64,000 nucleotides of DNA from Hyphomicrobiales bacterium (GCA_900469625.1 UBXV01000007.1:434001-498000); one strand, 5' to 3'; positions 1-9,752 are shown, counted from the first letter of the stretch. The notes: generated from the sequence alone by a model not told the origin. Translations and numbers: made by a program.

Positions 1-1914
1 GTCTAGGATGGCGGCGAGCGCCCGCTCCTCGTTGATCTCCAGCGGCTTTCCGGCCTGGGCAAAGCCGCAGACGCCGACGACGCCATGCGGGCTCGTCAGC
101 GGCCGGAAATGAAAGGGACTGTTCGGCAGCGTGCCGGTGCCGTTGCCGGCGGCCTCCTTCTTGTCCATCGACCAGCGGGCCGCCATGGTATCGGTGACGT
201 CGAGCTCGGTATCCGGCGGCCAGGCGGCCTTGAGCCGCAGGTCGCCCTCCTCCGGCAGCAGCACCGCAATATTGCGCTTCAACGTCGTCTGCATCTGCGT
301 GACCGCGGCCCAGAGCACGTCGTCGACATTGGCGGTGCCCGAAAGCTTGCGGGAGAAATCATAGAGCGCCTGCGTTGCCGCGGCGCGGCGACGCGCTGCC
401 TTCGCCTGCTCGCGCACCCGGGACGCAAGGCTGCCGGCAAGGGCGGCGGCCACCAGAAAGATGAAAAGCGCAAACACTTCGTGCGGCTCGGCCACCGTGA
501 AGGTGCCGACCGGATTGATGAAGAAGAAGTTGTAGGCCAGCACCGAGAGCAGGGCAGCCGCGATCGCCGAGACGTGCCCGGCATAGGTGGCCGACGCCAG
601 CACCGCCAACAGAAACAGCAGCGAGATATTCGGCAGGATGATGAAGCGCTCGATGAAGACGCCGAGCGCGGTCGCCGCAGCTACCGTGGCCGTGGCGATG
701 GCGAGTGCCCGGCCGAAGCCCTCGGGCATTTTCCGCTTGACGGCAATGCTCCGTTTCGGGCGCGGCTGTTCCTTGTCGGTCACCAGGTGAATGCCGACGC
801 CGGTGATGCGCTCGGCCAGCGCATCGGGCAGAGACTGCCGGAAGAGCCGCATCGGGAATGGCTGTCGTTTCGTGCCGATGACGATCTGGGTCGCGTGTTC
901 GCGGCGCGCGAGCTTCAGGATCTCCTCGACGAAATCATTGCCGACGATGCGGCGGGTCTCGGCGCCGAGCTGTTCGGCCAGGCGGAATGTCTCGTCGAGC
1001 CGTCTTGCCGCCTCGCCGTCGCCGCTTTCGCGATCGGCCCGCTCGATGAAGACGACGATCCAGGGCGCATTCAGCCCCGAGGCCAGGCGACTTGCGGTGC
1101 GCACCACCTTTTCCGACAGCGGATCGGGACCGATGCACACCAGCAGGCGCTCGCCGCTTGCCCATGGTCCTTCGATCGCGTTCTGCTTGAGATAGTCGAC
1201 CATCTGGTCGTCGACCCGGTCGGCCGTGCGCCGGAGCGCCAGCTCGCGCAGCGCGGTCAGGTTGCCGAGGCGGAAGAAGCGCTCGGTGGCGCGCTTGGCG
1301 CTATCGGGCAGGTAGACCTTGCCCTGGTTCAAGCGCTCGATCAGCTCCGCCGGTGGCAGGTCGACCAGAAGCACGTCGTCGGCGCGGCTGATGACAGTAT
1401 CTGGCACGCGCTCGCGCACCGGTACGCCGGTGATCTGGGCGACGACGTCGGACAGGCTTTCCAGATGCTGGATGTTGAGCGCCGTCCAGACGTCGATGCC
1501 GGCGGCGATCAGTTCCTCGACATCCTGATAACGCTTGGGATGACGGCTGCCTTCCGGATTGCTGTGCGCCAGTTCGTCGACGACGATGATCTTGGGTCGG
1601 CGTGCGAGCGCTGCGTCGAGATCGAATTCGGAAAGCAGACGGCCGCGATGGTTCACATCGCGGCGCGGCAGTATCTCCAGCCCTTCGACGAGCGCGGCGG
1701 TCTCGCCGCGCCCGTGGGTTTCCACCAGACCGATGACGATATCGACGCCGTCGGACTTCAGCCGCCGCGCACGCGTCAGCATCGTGTAGGTCTTGCCGAC
1801 GCCGGGGGCAGCGCCGAGGAAGACCGTCAGTTTTCCCCTTCGACCCTGCCCGGCCAGCACCAGCAGGGCGTCCGGGTCGGGGCGGCTTTTCGATTCGCGA
1901 TCGGTTTCAGGCAT
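1..1914 (-). CDS. kdpD: Sensor histidine kinase KdpD, N-terminal part (cut by window edge)
   Basis: Potassium/turgor sensor of the KdpD-KdpE two-component system that controls the Kdp pump. The first 638 codons are present; the HisKA/ATPase half lies outside. The N-terminal KdpD domain has a Walker-A-like GAAPGVGKT (residues 32-40) and VVDELAH, followed by a USP-like domain. Four closely packed hydrophobic helices follow (about residues 395-500), then a GAF-like segment up to the edge. This is the family's domain order. It lies 21 bases downstream of kdpC on the same strand, so it is the distal part of the kdp operon; kdpE probably follows outside. Family assignment is secure; kinase competence cannot be judged. 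Confidence 0.95.
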   Translation of the reverse strand, partial: MPETDRESKSRPDPDALLVLAGQGRRGKLTVFLGAAPGVGKTYTMLTRARRLKSDGVDIVIGLVETHGRGETAALVEGLEILPRRDVNHRGRLLSEFDLDAALARRPKIIVVDELAHSNPEGSRHPKRYQDVEELIAAGIDVWTALNIQHLESLSDVVAQITGVPVRERVPDTVISRADDVLLVDLPPAELIERLNQGKVYLPDSAKRATERFFRLGNLTALRELALRRTADRVDDQMVDYLKQNAIEGPWASGERLLVCIGPDPLSEKVVRTASRLASGLNAPWIVVFIERADRESGDGEAARRLDETFRLAEQLGAETRRIVGNDFVEEILKLARREHATQIVIGTKRQPFPMRLFRQSLPDALAERITGVGIHLVTDKEQPRPKRSIAVKRKMPEGFGRALAIATATVAAATALGVFIERFIILPNISLLFLLAVLASATYAGHVSAIAAALLSVLAYNFFFINPVGTFTVAEPHEVFALFIFLVAAALAGSLASRVREQAKAARRRAAATQALYDFSRKLSGTANVDDVLWAAVTQMQTTLKRNIAVLLPEEGDLRLKAAWPPDTELDVTDTMAARWSMDKKEAAGNGTGTLPNSPFHFRPLTSPHGVVGVCGFAQAGKPLEINEERALAAILD

Positions 1915-1935
1915 GCGGGGTCTCTGGCTTCAAAC

Positions 1936-2505
1936 TCAGCTTCTCCGGGCATCCAGAGCAAGGTTGAGTTCTAGCACATTGACGCGCGGCTCGCCTATGA
2001 TCCCGAAGAGCCGACCTTCGGTTGCCTGCTCGACCAGGCTCGCCACGTCAGCCTCCGGCAGACCACGCACCCTGGCGACACGGGAAACCTGCTCGCGCGC
2101 GAAGTCCGGCGAGATATGCGGATCGAGGCCGGAGCCCGACGCCGTGCCACCATCGGCGGCGATTTCGCCGGTGACGCCGCTGGCGCGCAGCTTCTCGACG
2201 TCGGCGGCAACCCGGTCCTTCAACTTGGCCGAGGTCGGGCCGAGGTTGGAGCCGGACGAGCCGCCGGCATTGTAGGCCTCGGGACCGGTCGCGGATGGGC
2301 GCGGCCAGAAATATTTGTCGGAGGCAAAATTCTGTCCGATCAGATCGGAGCCGACGACGGTGCCGTCGATCGTGATCAGGCTGCCGTTGGCCTGCGCGGG
2401 CATCAGCGCCTGCGCAGCACCTGTGATCGCGAAGGGATAGGCGAGGCCGGTGATCGCGGTCAGAAGCAGCGCCATGACGATTGCGGGGCGAAGTTGGTTC
2501 AACAT
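1936..2505 (-). CDS. kdpC: Potassium-transporting ATPase subunit KdpC
   Basis: Small accessory subunit of the high-affinity K+ P-type ATPase KdpFABC. The 189 residues fit the family (about 190). One N-terminal membrane helix (about residues 9-30, [20 protein letters not shown]) is followed by a periplasmic domain containing [17 protein letters not shown] and [10 protein letters not shown], all characteristic KdpC motifs. The ATG is two bases past the kdpB stop, so translation is probably coupled. KdpC is thought to stabilise the complex and assist ATP or K+ binding; that is family knowledge, not visible here. Confidence 0.97.
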   Translation of the reverse strand: MLNQLRPAIVMALLLTAITGLAYPFAITGAAQALMPAQANGSLITIDGTVVGSDLIGQNFASDKYFWPRPSATGPEAYNAGGSSGSNLGPTSAKLKDRVAADVEKLRASGVTGEIAADGGTASGSGLDPHISPDFAREQVSRVARVRGLPEADVASLVEQATEGRLFGIIGEPRVNVLELNLALDARRS

Positions 2506-2507
2506 GA

Positions 2508-4634
2508 TTACACCAGATTGAGAGCGGAGACGACGATGTCGACGAGCTTGATGCCGGCAAAGGGCAGGATCAGGCCACCGAGACCATAGACCAGCAGGTT
2601 GCGGCGCAGCAGCGCCGCGGCACCGACAGGGCGGTACTTGACGCCCTTCAGGGCCAGCGGAATGAGCGCCACGATGATCAGCGCGTTGAAGATCACCGCC
2701 GACAGGATTGCCGACTGCGGCGACGTCAGGCCCATGATGTTGAGGGCTGCGAGCGCCGGATAGGTGGTGATGAACAGCGCCGGGATGATGGCGAAGTATT
2801 TCGCCACGTCGTTGGCGATCGAGAAGGTCGTCAGCGAGCCGCGCGTCATCAGGAGCTGCTTGCCGATCTCGACGATCTCGATGAGCTTGGTCGGGCTGGA
2901 ATCGAGGTCGACCATGTTGGCGGCCTCGCGCGCCGCCTGGGTGCCGGTCTGCATCGCCACGCCGACATCGGCCTGGGCAAGCGCCGGCGCGTCATTGGTG
3001 CCGTCGCCGCACATGGCGATCAACCGGCCGCCCTCTTGTTCCTTGCGGATGTAGCCGAGCTTGTCTTCCGGCGTCGCCTCGGCGAGGAAGTCGTCGACCC
3101 CGGCCTCCGACGCGATCGCGGCCGCCGTCACCGGGTTGTCGCCGGTCACCATCACGGTGCGGATGCCCATGGCGCGCAGCGCTGCGAAGCGCTCCTTGAT
3201 GCCGGGCTTGACCACGTCCTTCAGATGGATGACGCCGAGCAGGCGGTTGCCGTCGGCGACGGCCAGCGGCGTACCACCGGTGCGCGCGACCTGGTCGACA
3301 GCGCGGCGGAACTCGGCCGGCACGTTCTCGTCGCGAACGCCCGCAAACTTCAGGATCGAATCCACCGCCCCCTTGCGCAGACGGCGGCCGGCGAAATCGA
3401 CGCCCGACAGGCGCGTTTCGGCAGCAAAGGGCACGACGGCGTCGATCGTGAGGGCGCCTGACTGAACTGCACCGCCGCCGACCGCCAGGGCAACGACCTC
3501 GCGGCCCGCCTGCTTGCCGGACGATGGCAGGGACACGGCCGGCGTCTGGCGACCGAACTCGCCGGTGGCAAGGGCCGCGATCGAGCGGCCTTCCGGCGTC
3601 TCGTCGGCAAGGCTTGCAAGCAGCGCCGCATCGGCAAGCTCGACATCGGTCACGCCGGGAACCGGCAGGAAGTTGGCGGCCATGCGGTTGCCGAAGGTGA
3701 TGGTGCCGGTCTTGTCGAGCAGCAGCGTATCGACGTCACCCGCGGCTTCGACAGCGCGGCCGGATGTGGCGATCACGTTGAAGCGCACCAGCCGGTCCAT
3801 GCCGGCGATACCGATGGCCGACAGGAGGCCGCCGATCGTGGTCGGGATCAGGGTGACGAGCAGGGCTGCCAGAACCGTGACCGACAGGACCGTGCCGGAA
3901 TAGCCGGCCAGACCCCAGAGGGTGACAACGGCAACCAGGAACACCAGTGTCAGGCCCGAAAGCAGGATCGACAGCGCGATCTCGTTCGGGGTCTTCTGGC
4001 GCTGCGCGCCTTCGATGAGCGCGATCATGCGATCGACGAAGGTATCGCCAGGGGCGGTGCCGATGCGCACCTTGATCCAGTCGGACAGCACCTGGGTGCC
4101 ACCGGTGACGGCAGAGCGGTCTCCGCCGGATTCACGGATGACGGGCGCGGATTCGCCGGTGATCGCGCTTTCGTTGACCGAGGCGACACCCTCGACGACG
4201 TCGCCGTCGCCGGGGATCAGTTCGCCGGCCTCGACCAGCACGAGGTCACCGACCTTCAGCGAGGTGGCGGCGATCGTCTGCGTCTCGCGACCTTCGAGCG
4301 AGACCAGCTTGCGGGCCATCAGTTCCGACTTGGTGCGACGCAGGCTGTCGGCCTGCGCCTTGCCGCGCCCTTCGGCGACGGCTTCGGCGAAGGTGGCAAA
4401 CAGCACCGTGAACCACAGCCAGGCGGCGATCTGGCCGGAAAATAGCGGGCTTGCGGTGCCGGTTGCCAGATCGCGGATGAAGAAGACCGTGACCATGGCT
4501 GCCACGACCTCGGTGACGAAGATCACCGGGTTGCGGATGAGCTGGCGCGGGTCGAGCTTGGTGAATGCGGCCTTGAAGGCCGGCAGGATGATCGCCGGAT
4601 CGAGAAGACCAGGGGCGACGGGTTTGGAAGACAT
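2508..4634 (-). CDS. kdpB: Potassium-transporting ATPase catalytic subunit KdpB
   Basis: P-type ATPase subunit that hydrolyses ATP to drive K+ uptake through KdpA. The phosphorylated aspartate is in LLLDKTGT at residue 307, the same number as in E. coli KdpB. TGES (actuator domain), [11 protein letters not shown] and [16 protein letters not shown] (P-domain hinge) are all present. Membrane segments lie at both ends and in the middle. At 708 residues it is slightly longer than the usual 680-690, from a short N-terminal extension and a longer loop around residues 350-410. The gene is 11 bases after kdpA. No key residue is missing. Confidence 0.98.
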   Translation of the reverse strand: MSSKPVAPGLLDPAIILPAFKAAFTKLDPRQLIRNPVIFVTEVVAAMVTVFFIRDLATGTASPLFSGQIAAWLWFTVLFATFAEAVAEGRGKAQADSLRRTKSELMARKLVSLEGRETQTIAATSLKVGDLVLVEAGELIPGDGDVVEGVASVNESAITGESAPVIRESGGDRSAVTGGTQVLSDWIKVRIGTAPGDTFVDRMIALIEGAQRQKTPNEIALSILLSGLTLVFLVAVVTLWGLAGYSGTVLSVTVLAALLVTLIPTTIGGLLSAIGIAGMDRLVRFNVIATSGRAVEAAGDVDTLLLDKTGTITFGNRMAANFLPVPGVTDVELADAALLASLADETPEGRSIAALATGEFGRQTPAVSLPSSGKQAGREVVALAVGGGAVQSGALTIDAVVPFAAETRLSGVDFAGRRLRKGAVDSILKFAGVRDENVPAEFRRAVDQVARTGGTPLAVADGNRLLGVIHLKDVVKPGIKERFAALRAMGIRTVMVTGDNPVTAAAIASEAGVDDFLAEATPEDKLGYIRKEQEGGRLIAMCGDGTNDAPALAQADVGVAMQTGTQAAREAANMVDLDSSPTKLIEIVEIGKQLLMTRGSLTTFSIANDVAKYFAIIPALFITTYPALAALNIMGLTSPQSAILSAVIFNALIIVALIPLALKGVKYRPVGAAALLRRNLLVYGLGGLILPFAGIKLVDIVVSALNLV

Positions 4635-4645
4635 GATCTGTTCCT

Positions 4646-6355
4646 TCAGAAGGTCTGGCCCGAGAGCATGGCGAACTGCTCAACGATGGGACCGAGCGCG
4701 AGGGCCGGGAAATATTGCAAGCCCCCGAGGATGAGGATGATGCCGATGAGCAGGCCGACGAAGAGCGGCGTGTGCGTCGGGAAAGTTCCCTTGGATGCCG
4801 GGTGGCGCGTCTTGGCGGCAAGCGAGCCCGCAATGGCAAGCACCGGCACCGCATAGGCGAAGCGGCCGAGCAGCATCGCAAAGCCGAGCGTGGTGTTGTA
4901 CCAGGGCGTGTTGGCAGAAAGGCCGCCGAATGCCGAGCCGTTGTTGCCGGTTGCCGAAGTATAGGCATAGAGGATTTCCGACAGGCCATGCGGGCCCGAC
5001 GTGCCGATGCTGGCAACGGCCGAGGGCATGACGGCCGATATCGCGGTGAAGCCGAGGATCGAGGCCGGCAGGATGAGGATTGCCAGCATGGCGTATTTCA
5101 TCTCGCGGCCCTCGATCTTCTTGCCGAGCAGTTCCGGCGTGCGTCCGACCATCAGGCCGGCGACGAAGACGGAGAGGATCGCAAAGACGACCATGCCGTA
5201 GAGGCCGGAGCCGACGCCGCCGGGCAAGACTTCGCCGAGCTGGATCAATAGCATCGGCACCAGTCCGCCGATCCCGGTGAAGGAACCATGCATGCCGTTG
5301 ACGGCACCGGTGGAGATACCGGTGGTGACGCCGGCATAGGCCGCCGACATCGCCTGGCCGAAGCGGACTTCCTTGCCTTCCATGTTGCCGAGCGAGGCTT
5401 CGAGGCCGAGGCCGTGCAGGATCGGATTGCCGTAGCTTTCCGCCCAGTAGATGACGCCGATGCCGGCAATCAACAAAGTCGCCATCGCGGCGATGAACGC
5501 CCAGCCCTGGCGGCGGTCACCGACCATCTGCCCGAAGGTATAGACCAGCGCCGAGGTGATCGAAAGCATCGCGAAGATCGACAGGTAGTTGCTGAGCGCG
5601 CTCGGGTTTTCGAACGGGTGCGCCGCATTGGCGTTGAAGAAGCCGCCGCCATTGGTGCCGAGCTGCTTGATCGCTTCCTGGCTTGCGACCGGACCGAGCG
5701 CGATCGTCTGCTGCACGCCTTCAAGCGTGGTGGCGCTGACCGAGGCATGGAAGGTCTGCGGCATGCCCATCGCCACGAAGGCGAGAGCGACGATGACGGC
5801 CAGCGGCAGCAGCACATAGAGGGTCGAGCGGGTCAGGTCGACCCAGAAGTTGCCGAGCGTCGACGCGCCGGAGCGAGCGAAGGCGCGGGTGACGGCAAGC
5901 GCAATCGCAATGCCGGTCGCCGCCGAAACGAAGTTCTGCACCGTGAGGCCAGCCATCTGGCTGAAATGGCTCATGGTGGTCTCGCCGCCATAGGACTGCC
6001 AGTTGGTGTTGGTCAGGAAGCTGACGGCCGTGTTGAAGGCAAGGTCCGCCGGCACGTCGGCAAAGCCTTGCGGGTTCAGCGGCAGCGAGCCCTGAAAGCG
6101 AAGGATGGCATAAAGGAGCACGAAGCCGGCGGCGCTGAAGGCCAGCATCGACAGCGTATAGGCAAGCCAGCCCTGCTCCTTCCTGTCATCGACGCCGGCA
6201 GCCAGATAGAGGCCACGCTCGACGGGCCGCAGAACCGGGGAGAGGAAATTGCGTTCGCCCGAAAAGACCCTGGCCATGTAGAGGCCCAGCGGCTTGATCG
6301 CGAGGAAGACGGCGAGAAAGAGGAGGCCGATCTGTAGCCACCCGACAATAGACAT
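4646..6355 (-). CDS. kdpA: Potassium-transporting ATPase K+-binding subunit KdpA
   Basis: Membrane subunit forming the K+ selectivity pathway of KdpFABC; a member of the superfamily of K+ transporters with four pore loops. About ten hydrophobic helices, with the filter-like segments [22 protein letters not shown] and [11 protein letters not shown] visible. I use the ATG at 6355 ([10 protein letters not shown], 569 residues) because GGAG lies eight bases upstream and KdpA proteins normally begin here; a longer in-frame reading to 6406 runs into an intergenic palindrome and is unlikely. Follows kdpF after a 71-base gap. Confidence 0.97.
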   Translation of the reverse strand: MSIVGWLQIGLLFLAVFLAIKPLGLYMARVFSGERNFLSPVLRPVERGLYLAAGVDDRKEQGWLAYTLSMLAFSAAGFVLLYAILRFQGSLPLNPQGFADVPADLAFNTAVSFLTNTNWQSYGGETTMSHFSQMAGLTVQNFVSAATGIAIALAVTRAFARSGASTLGNFWVDLTRSTLYVLLPLAVIVALAFVAMGMPQTFHASVSATTLEGVQQTIALGPVASQEAIKQLGTNGGGFFNANAAHPFENPSALSNYLSIFAMLSITSALVYTFGQMVGDRRQGWAFIAAMATLLIAGIGVIYWAESYGNPILHGLGLEASLGNMEGKEVRFGQAMSAAYAGVTTGISTGAVNGMHGSFTGIGGLVPMLLIQLGEVLPGGVGSGLYGMVVFAILSVFVAGLMVGRTPELLGKKIEGREMKYAMLAILILPASILGFTAISAVMPSAVASIGTSGPHGLSEILYAYTSATGNNGSAFGGLSANTPWYNTTLGFAMLLGRFAYAVPVLAIAGSLAAKTRHPASKGTFPTHTPLFVGLLIGIILILGGLQYFPALALGPIVEQFAMLSGQTF

Positions 6356-6388
6356 GAGGAATTCTCCGCAAAATACGGCTGAACGACG

Positions 6389-6428
6389 AGAGCGCTGTGC
6401 GTTCACGCGAACGCACAGAGGCTGCTCT
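6389..6428. repeat. Palindromic element between kdpF and kdpA
   Basis: Perfect 10-base arms CTGTGCGTTC (6395-6404) and GAACGCACAG (6409-6418) around ACGC, with outer arms AGAGC (6389-6393) and GCTCT (6424-6428). The right end overlaps the kdpF stop codon. In a kdp transcript this would fold as a strong stem-loop just upstream of kdpA. The AGAGC...GCTCT framing resembles palindromic repeats I remember from rhizobial intergenic regions. Confidence 0.7.
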
Positions 6429-6513
6429 AGAACCGTTCCGGTCGAACGAGGGTCACGATGAGGTAGGCCGCAAGCGCAAAGCCAACGGCAAGGCCGACGA
6501 AGGCTTCAAACAT
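6427..6513 (-). CDS. kdpF: Potassium-transporting ATPase small subunit KdpF
   Basis: 28-residue single-helix peptide, [20 protein letters not shown] then TLVRPERF, the typical KdpF form: one membrane helix ending in a short basic tail with RPERF. KdpF stabilises the KdpABC complex in the inner membrane. The ATG is preceded by TAGGAGGCAACG, a strong ribosome site that contains the stop codon of the upstream microgene. Position directly ahead of kdpA confirms the call. Confidence 0.93.
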   Translation of the reverse strand: MFEAFVGLAVGFALAAYLIVTLVRPERF

Positions 6514-6522
6514 CGTTGCCTC

Positions 6523-6606
6523 CTAGAGCCGGCTGAGCGCGCGCGCGTAGAGCGCAAACGCGACAAGGCCGCCGATGCCGGCGGCAAGAAAGAGTAGATC
6601 GGACAT
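6523..6606 (-). CDS. 27-residue membrane microprotein ahead of kdpF
   Basis: Codes for MSDLLFLAAGIGGLVAFALY followed by ARALSRL: a single hydrophobic helix with a short basic C-terminus, the same design as KdpF but a different sequence. GGAG stands seven bases before the ATG, and its TAG stop is embedded in the kdpF Shine-Dalgarno, so the two are probably translationally coupled. It is the first cistron of the operon. I do not recognise a named family; a paralogous or accessory Kdp subunit is the obvious guess. The signal is good for so short a gene, but function is inferred from position only. Confidence 0.7.
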   Translation of the reverse strand: MSDLLFLAAGIGGLVAFALYARALSRL

Positions 6607-6741
6607 GTGCATTCTCCGGGACTGGTTATGTCCGGATCATGCACCCATGACGGGTCAATTATCGATTGGGATGGTTTTACGAGCACATAAGGAAAAGATA
6701 AGGACGCGGCCGCGCGTGGGCGGCCGACGCCACAGCTCGCC
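6607..6741 (-). promoter_or_regulatory. kdp operon upstream region
   Basis: The 135 bases between the first kdp cistron and the preceding AI-2E-type gene are the only place for the kdp promoter, presumably controlled by KdpE. It includes an AT-richer stretch (6655-6700). Near its far end, CGGCCG (6707-6712) and CGGCCG (6721-6726) could form a weak hairpin ending the preceding transcript. I could not identify a KdpE site with confidence. Confidence 0.4.
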
Positions 6742-7908
6742 TCAGCCTTTGATGATCGGGCTCACCGTGGGTGCCGCTTCGCTGGTCACTTCACGCATCC
6801 ACTCGCGCCAGATGGCGACGAGCAGGGCCATCAACACCGGGCCGACGAACAGGCCGAGAAAGCCCATGGTCTTCACACCGCCAACCAGGCCGAAGAAGGT
6901 CGGCAGGAAAGGCAGCTTGATCGGCCCGCCGACGAGACGGGGACGCAAGGTCTTGTCGACGATGAAGAGCTCGGTCGTGCCCCAGGCAAACAGCGCGATG
7001 CCATGGACCGGCGAGCCGCTGGCCACGAGATAAACCGAAACCAGCGTGAAGCACAGCGGCGCGCCGCCGGGGATCAGCGCCATCAGGCCGGTGATGATGC
7101 CGAGCGTGACCGGCGAAGGAACGCCCGCCATCCAATAGGCAACGCCGAGCACGATGCCCTCGCCGATGGCGATGATGCCCATGCCGGTGACCGTCGAGCT
7201 GATCGTCAGCGGCACAACGCGCGACAGCCGCTCCCAGCGCATCGGGAAGATGCGCTCGCCCAGATGGTCGAGCTGCTTGGAGAACGAGTGCCCGTCGCGA
7301 TAGACGAAGAACAGCGTGATGAGCATGAAAAGCAGCGTCAGGAAGGCGTGAAACGCCGACGCGCCGATGACCAGAACGCCGCGATAGATGTTGCCGATGT
7401 TGGAACCGCTGACGAGCTGGACCAATTCTCCGAGCGCACCGGGATGGCCGACATACTTCACCCACTGCTCGCCAAGCCACACGCCGGCGACCGGGATCGT
7501 CGTCAGCCACACGGGTACCCCCGCACCGTTGGCATTGGTTTCGACGGCCCAGACCAGCCAGTCGCGGACTTCGTCGACGGCATAGACGGCCGCGACCGAG
7601 ATCGGCACGACGATGAAGGCGACGACGCTGATCAGGGCGATGGTCGCCGCGAGCGTGCGATTGCCGCCGACCGCCGTCAGCAGACGACGGTAGATCGGCC
7701 AGCTGGCAAAACCGATGACGACGGCGGCCAGAACCGGAACCACGAAACCGTTGAAGAAATAGACGCCGGCCAGGAGAACGAAGACAAGCATCCAGCGCGC
7801 CGCCGTGATCGGTCCGACAAGTGCAGAGCGCGACGTCGCCGCATACCCGAAGAGCCGCGGCTCTGCGGGAAGGTTTTCTCGTTCGCGATTGCCCAACTGC
7901 ACCAACAT
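6742..7908 (-). CDS. AI-2E family transporter
   Basis: Integral membrane protein of the AI-2 exporter-like (YdiK/TqsA/YhhT) superfamily. About seven to eight hydrophobic helices, the central long soluble insertion, and C-terminal motifs ITGLMALIPGGAPLCF, VDKTLRPRLVGGPIKLPFLPTFFGLVGG and GLFVGPVLMAL typical of the family. Members export autoinducer-2, Na+/H+ or unknown substrates, so the substrate is open. Start chosen at ATG 7908 (388 residues); no ideal ribosome site, and an in-frame TTG at 7983 would add 25 non-family residues. Confidence 0.85.
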   Translation of the reverse strand: MLVQLGNRERENLPAEPRLFGYAATSRSALVGPITAARWMLVFVLLAGVYFFNGFVVPVLAAVVIGFASWPIYRRLLTAVGGNRTLAATIALISVVAFIVVPISVAAVYAVDEVRDWLVWAVETNANGAGVPVWLTTIPVAGVWLGEQWVKYVGHPGALGELVQLVSGSNIGNIYRGVLVIGASAFHAFLTLLFMLITLFFVYRDGHSFSKQLDHLGERIFPMRWERLSRVVPLTISSTVTGMGIIAIGEGIVLGVAYWMAGVPSPVTLGIITGLMALIPGGAPLCFTLVSVYLVASGSPVHGIALFAWGTTELFIVDKTLRPRLVGGPIKLPFLPTFFGLVGGVKTMGFLGLFVGPVLMALLVAIWREWMREVTSEAAPTVSPIIKG

Positions 7909-8017
7909 TCCTCCGTCTTCCAACGACTTTACAACAAACCCGCGGCCTTGCCAGCCTGTACAGCGCTTGTGCGGCGCCTGCAAAGGCCACGCCCGGCGCG
8001 ATGCCGCGCGATCTGAT

Positions 8018-8064
8018 GCACAGTTTTGCTCTTAAATCGATCCGGTTTAAGAGCAAAACTGTGC
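8018..8064. repeat. Perfect 19-base inverted repeat
   Basis: Left arm GCACAGTTTTGCTCTTAAA (8018-8036) and its exact complement on the right (8046-8064), separated by nine bases TCGATCCGG. It lies in the 276-base gap between two left-reading transporter genes, 110 bases upstream of the AI-2E-type start. It could be a transcript-end hairpin or a copy of a rhizobial intergenic palindrome; a degenerate relative of its centre (TTAAATCGAT) occurs upstream of dapD near 62628. Confidence 0.85.
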
Positions 8065-8184
8065 GGCAGGGCCGCAATGCCCCCGGTTTACGGTAGTTTC
8101 AGGGCCGCGACGGACGCTAGCGGCGGGACATGACAGAAAAATTTAGCGGTGTGCAAGCACGAAGACATTCTTCGATGGCAAAGG

Positions 8185-9408
8185 TCATTCTGCCGCACGC
8201 ACTGCCGCGCGCCTTGAGGTCTCGGCGCGATCGACAAACACCGAAGCGAGGAAGATGCCGAACCCGGCCACGCCCATGACGGCGCCGACGAGGCCGGTCG
8301 ACGTCCAGCCATAACCTGCGGCAATCGACCAGCCGCCGAGCCAGGCACCGAGCGCATTGGCAAGGTTGAAGGCGGAATGGCTGAGGGCTGCAGCCAGCGT
8401 CTGGGCATCGCCGGACACATCCATCAGCCGGGTCTGCACGCCCGGCACGACGGCAAAGCCGCCGCCGATTAACAGCACGTTGACGATGGCAATCCACGGA
8501 TTGCCCATGGTGAAGTAGAACAGCACATAGGCAAAGATGTTGAAGGCGAGCGCGATGCCGATCGCCGGCAGCAGCGCCCAGTCGGCAAGCCTGGAGCCGA
8601 CGATATTGCCAAGGATCATGCCTGCGCCGAAAACCGACAGCATGATCGGCACATTGGCAACGGAAACGCCGGCGACCTCCGTCAACGCGGGGGCGATGTA
8701 GCTGAACACGGCGAACATGCCGCCGCAGCCGATGGCGCAGATGCCGAGCATCAGCCAGACCTGCAGCTTGCCGAGCGCACCGAGTTCGCGCAGCGGCGTT
8801 GCTTGCGGGTTGCCCTTGTCCCGCGGCACGTGCATCCACGTCATCGCGACCGTCAGAAGACTGATGGCGCCGACGATGGCGAAGGCAGAACGCCAGCCGA
8901 GCGCCTGGCCGAACCCGGCAACGAGCGGCGTTCCGAACAGAGTGGCGATTGTCAGGCCCATCATCACGCGTCCAACGGCGCGCGCCCGCTGGTTGGGGGC
9001 AGCGAGCCCCGCGGCCACCAGCGCTGCCACGCCGAAATAGGCGCCGTGCGGCAGGCCGGCAAAGAAACGCGCGGCAACGAGCGTGTAGAAGTCCGGCGCG
9101 ATGGCGCTCGCAAAGTTGCCGATGGCAAACAGGAACATCAGGACCAAAAGCACGCGGAAGCGGGAAAACCGCGCCGCGAGCACGGCGATCAATGGCGCGC
9201 CGACAACGACACCGAGCGCATAGGCGCTGATGACGGCGCCGGCCATCGGCACCGAGACGCCGACATCATCGGCCACCTGCGGCAACAGGCCCATGATGGC
9301 GAATTCGCCCGTGCCGATGCCGAAGCCACCGACGGCGAGCGCAATCTCGGCAACAGAGATCCGGCTCCGGCGCGGATCGGCAGCGGAAGAATAGGCTTCG
9401 TCACACAT
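8185..9408 (-). CDS. MFS transporter, drug:H+ antiporter-1 / AraJ-like
   Basis: Twelve-helix major facilitator protein. The N-terminal half has the typical FGIGTGEFAIMGLLPQVADDVGVSVPMAGAVISAYALGVVVGAP region of sugar-efflux/AraJ-NepI-like DHA1 members, followed by the loop ARFSRFR of motif A. The C-terminal half repeats the six-helix unit (GMILGNIVGSRLADW). It is an inner membrane exporter of unknown substrate. Start at ATG 9408 (407 residues) because the 14 additional upstream residues are not hydrophobic or family-like. It diverges from fadD across a 344-base regulatory gap. Confidence 0.88.
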   Translation of the reverse strand: MCDEAYSSAADPRRSRISVAEIALAVGGFGIGTGEFAIMGLLPQVADDVGVSVPMAGAVISAYALGVVVGAPLIAVLAARFSRFRVLLVLMFLFAIGNFASAIAPDFYTLVAARFFAGLPHGAYFGVAALVAAGLAAPNQRARAVGRVMMGLTIATLFGTPLVAGFGQALGWRSAFAIVGAISLLTVAMTWMHVPRDKGNPQATPLRELGALGKLQVWLMLGICAIGCGGMFAVFSYIAPALTEVAGVSVANVPIMLSVFGAGMILGNIVGSRLADWALLPAIGIALAFNIFAYVLFYFTMGNPWIAIVNVLLIGGGFAVVPGVQTRLMDVSGDAQTLAAALSHSAFNLANALGAWLGGWSIAAGYGWTSTGLVGAVMGVAGFGIFLASVFVDRAETSRRAAVRAAE

Positions 9409-9603
9409 GAACAATGACCTGTGTCGTCCGACCCTTTCGGAGCGGAACAAATCTGTGGGTGCTGGCGGCGTGGTATCGGACGGTATCCGAGGGGGATATG
9501 CTGCAATGCAATACAGGCTTTGGGCCCTGATGGCAAAGGGTTTGCGCCACTCATCATACTTTTTCGAGGACGCTTGAAACCCGCCGGTTAACCGTTAGCT
9601 GAG

Positions 9604-9630
9604 TTGACGTTTACGTCAAAGTTATATAAT
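9604..9630 (+). promoter_or_regulatory. Palindromic operator and promoter upstream of fadD
   Basis: TTGACGTTTACGTCAA (9604-9619) is a perfect dyad with 7-base arms. Its first six bases can serve as a -35 box, and TATAAT follows at 9625-9630 after a 15-base spacer, so an operator-in-promoter layout is likely. The ACGT-nn-ACGT core resembles, from memory, sites of MerR-type LiuR regulators of fatty acid and branched-chain amino acid breakdown. The remaining gap between the MFS gene and fadD shows no gene. Confidence 0.6.
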
Positions 9631-9752
9631 TCCGAATCTCGGCTTGAAGAGGTGTCGCAAAAGCATCATCTTCATCGGCAAGAGAAGACCGGGAGGGTTT
9701 CTTCTCTGGCCGCAAGCAAGGCCAGCCTGTGGCGACCAGAGGGAGAGAGAGC

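Noticed and set aside
85-1974. Right-reading open frame of 629 codons opposite kdpD
   Set aside because: High-GC shadow of kdpD; Arg/Gly/Asp-rich composition, no domain, and the opposite strand codes for a clear KdpD.
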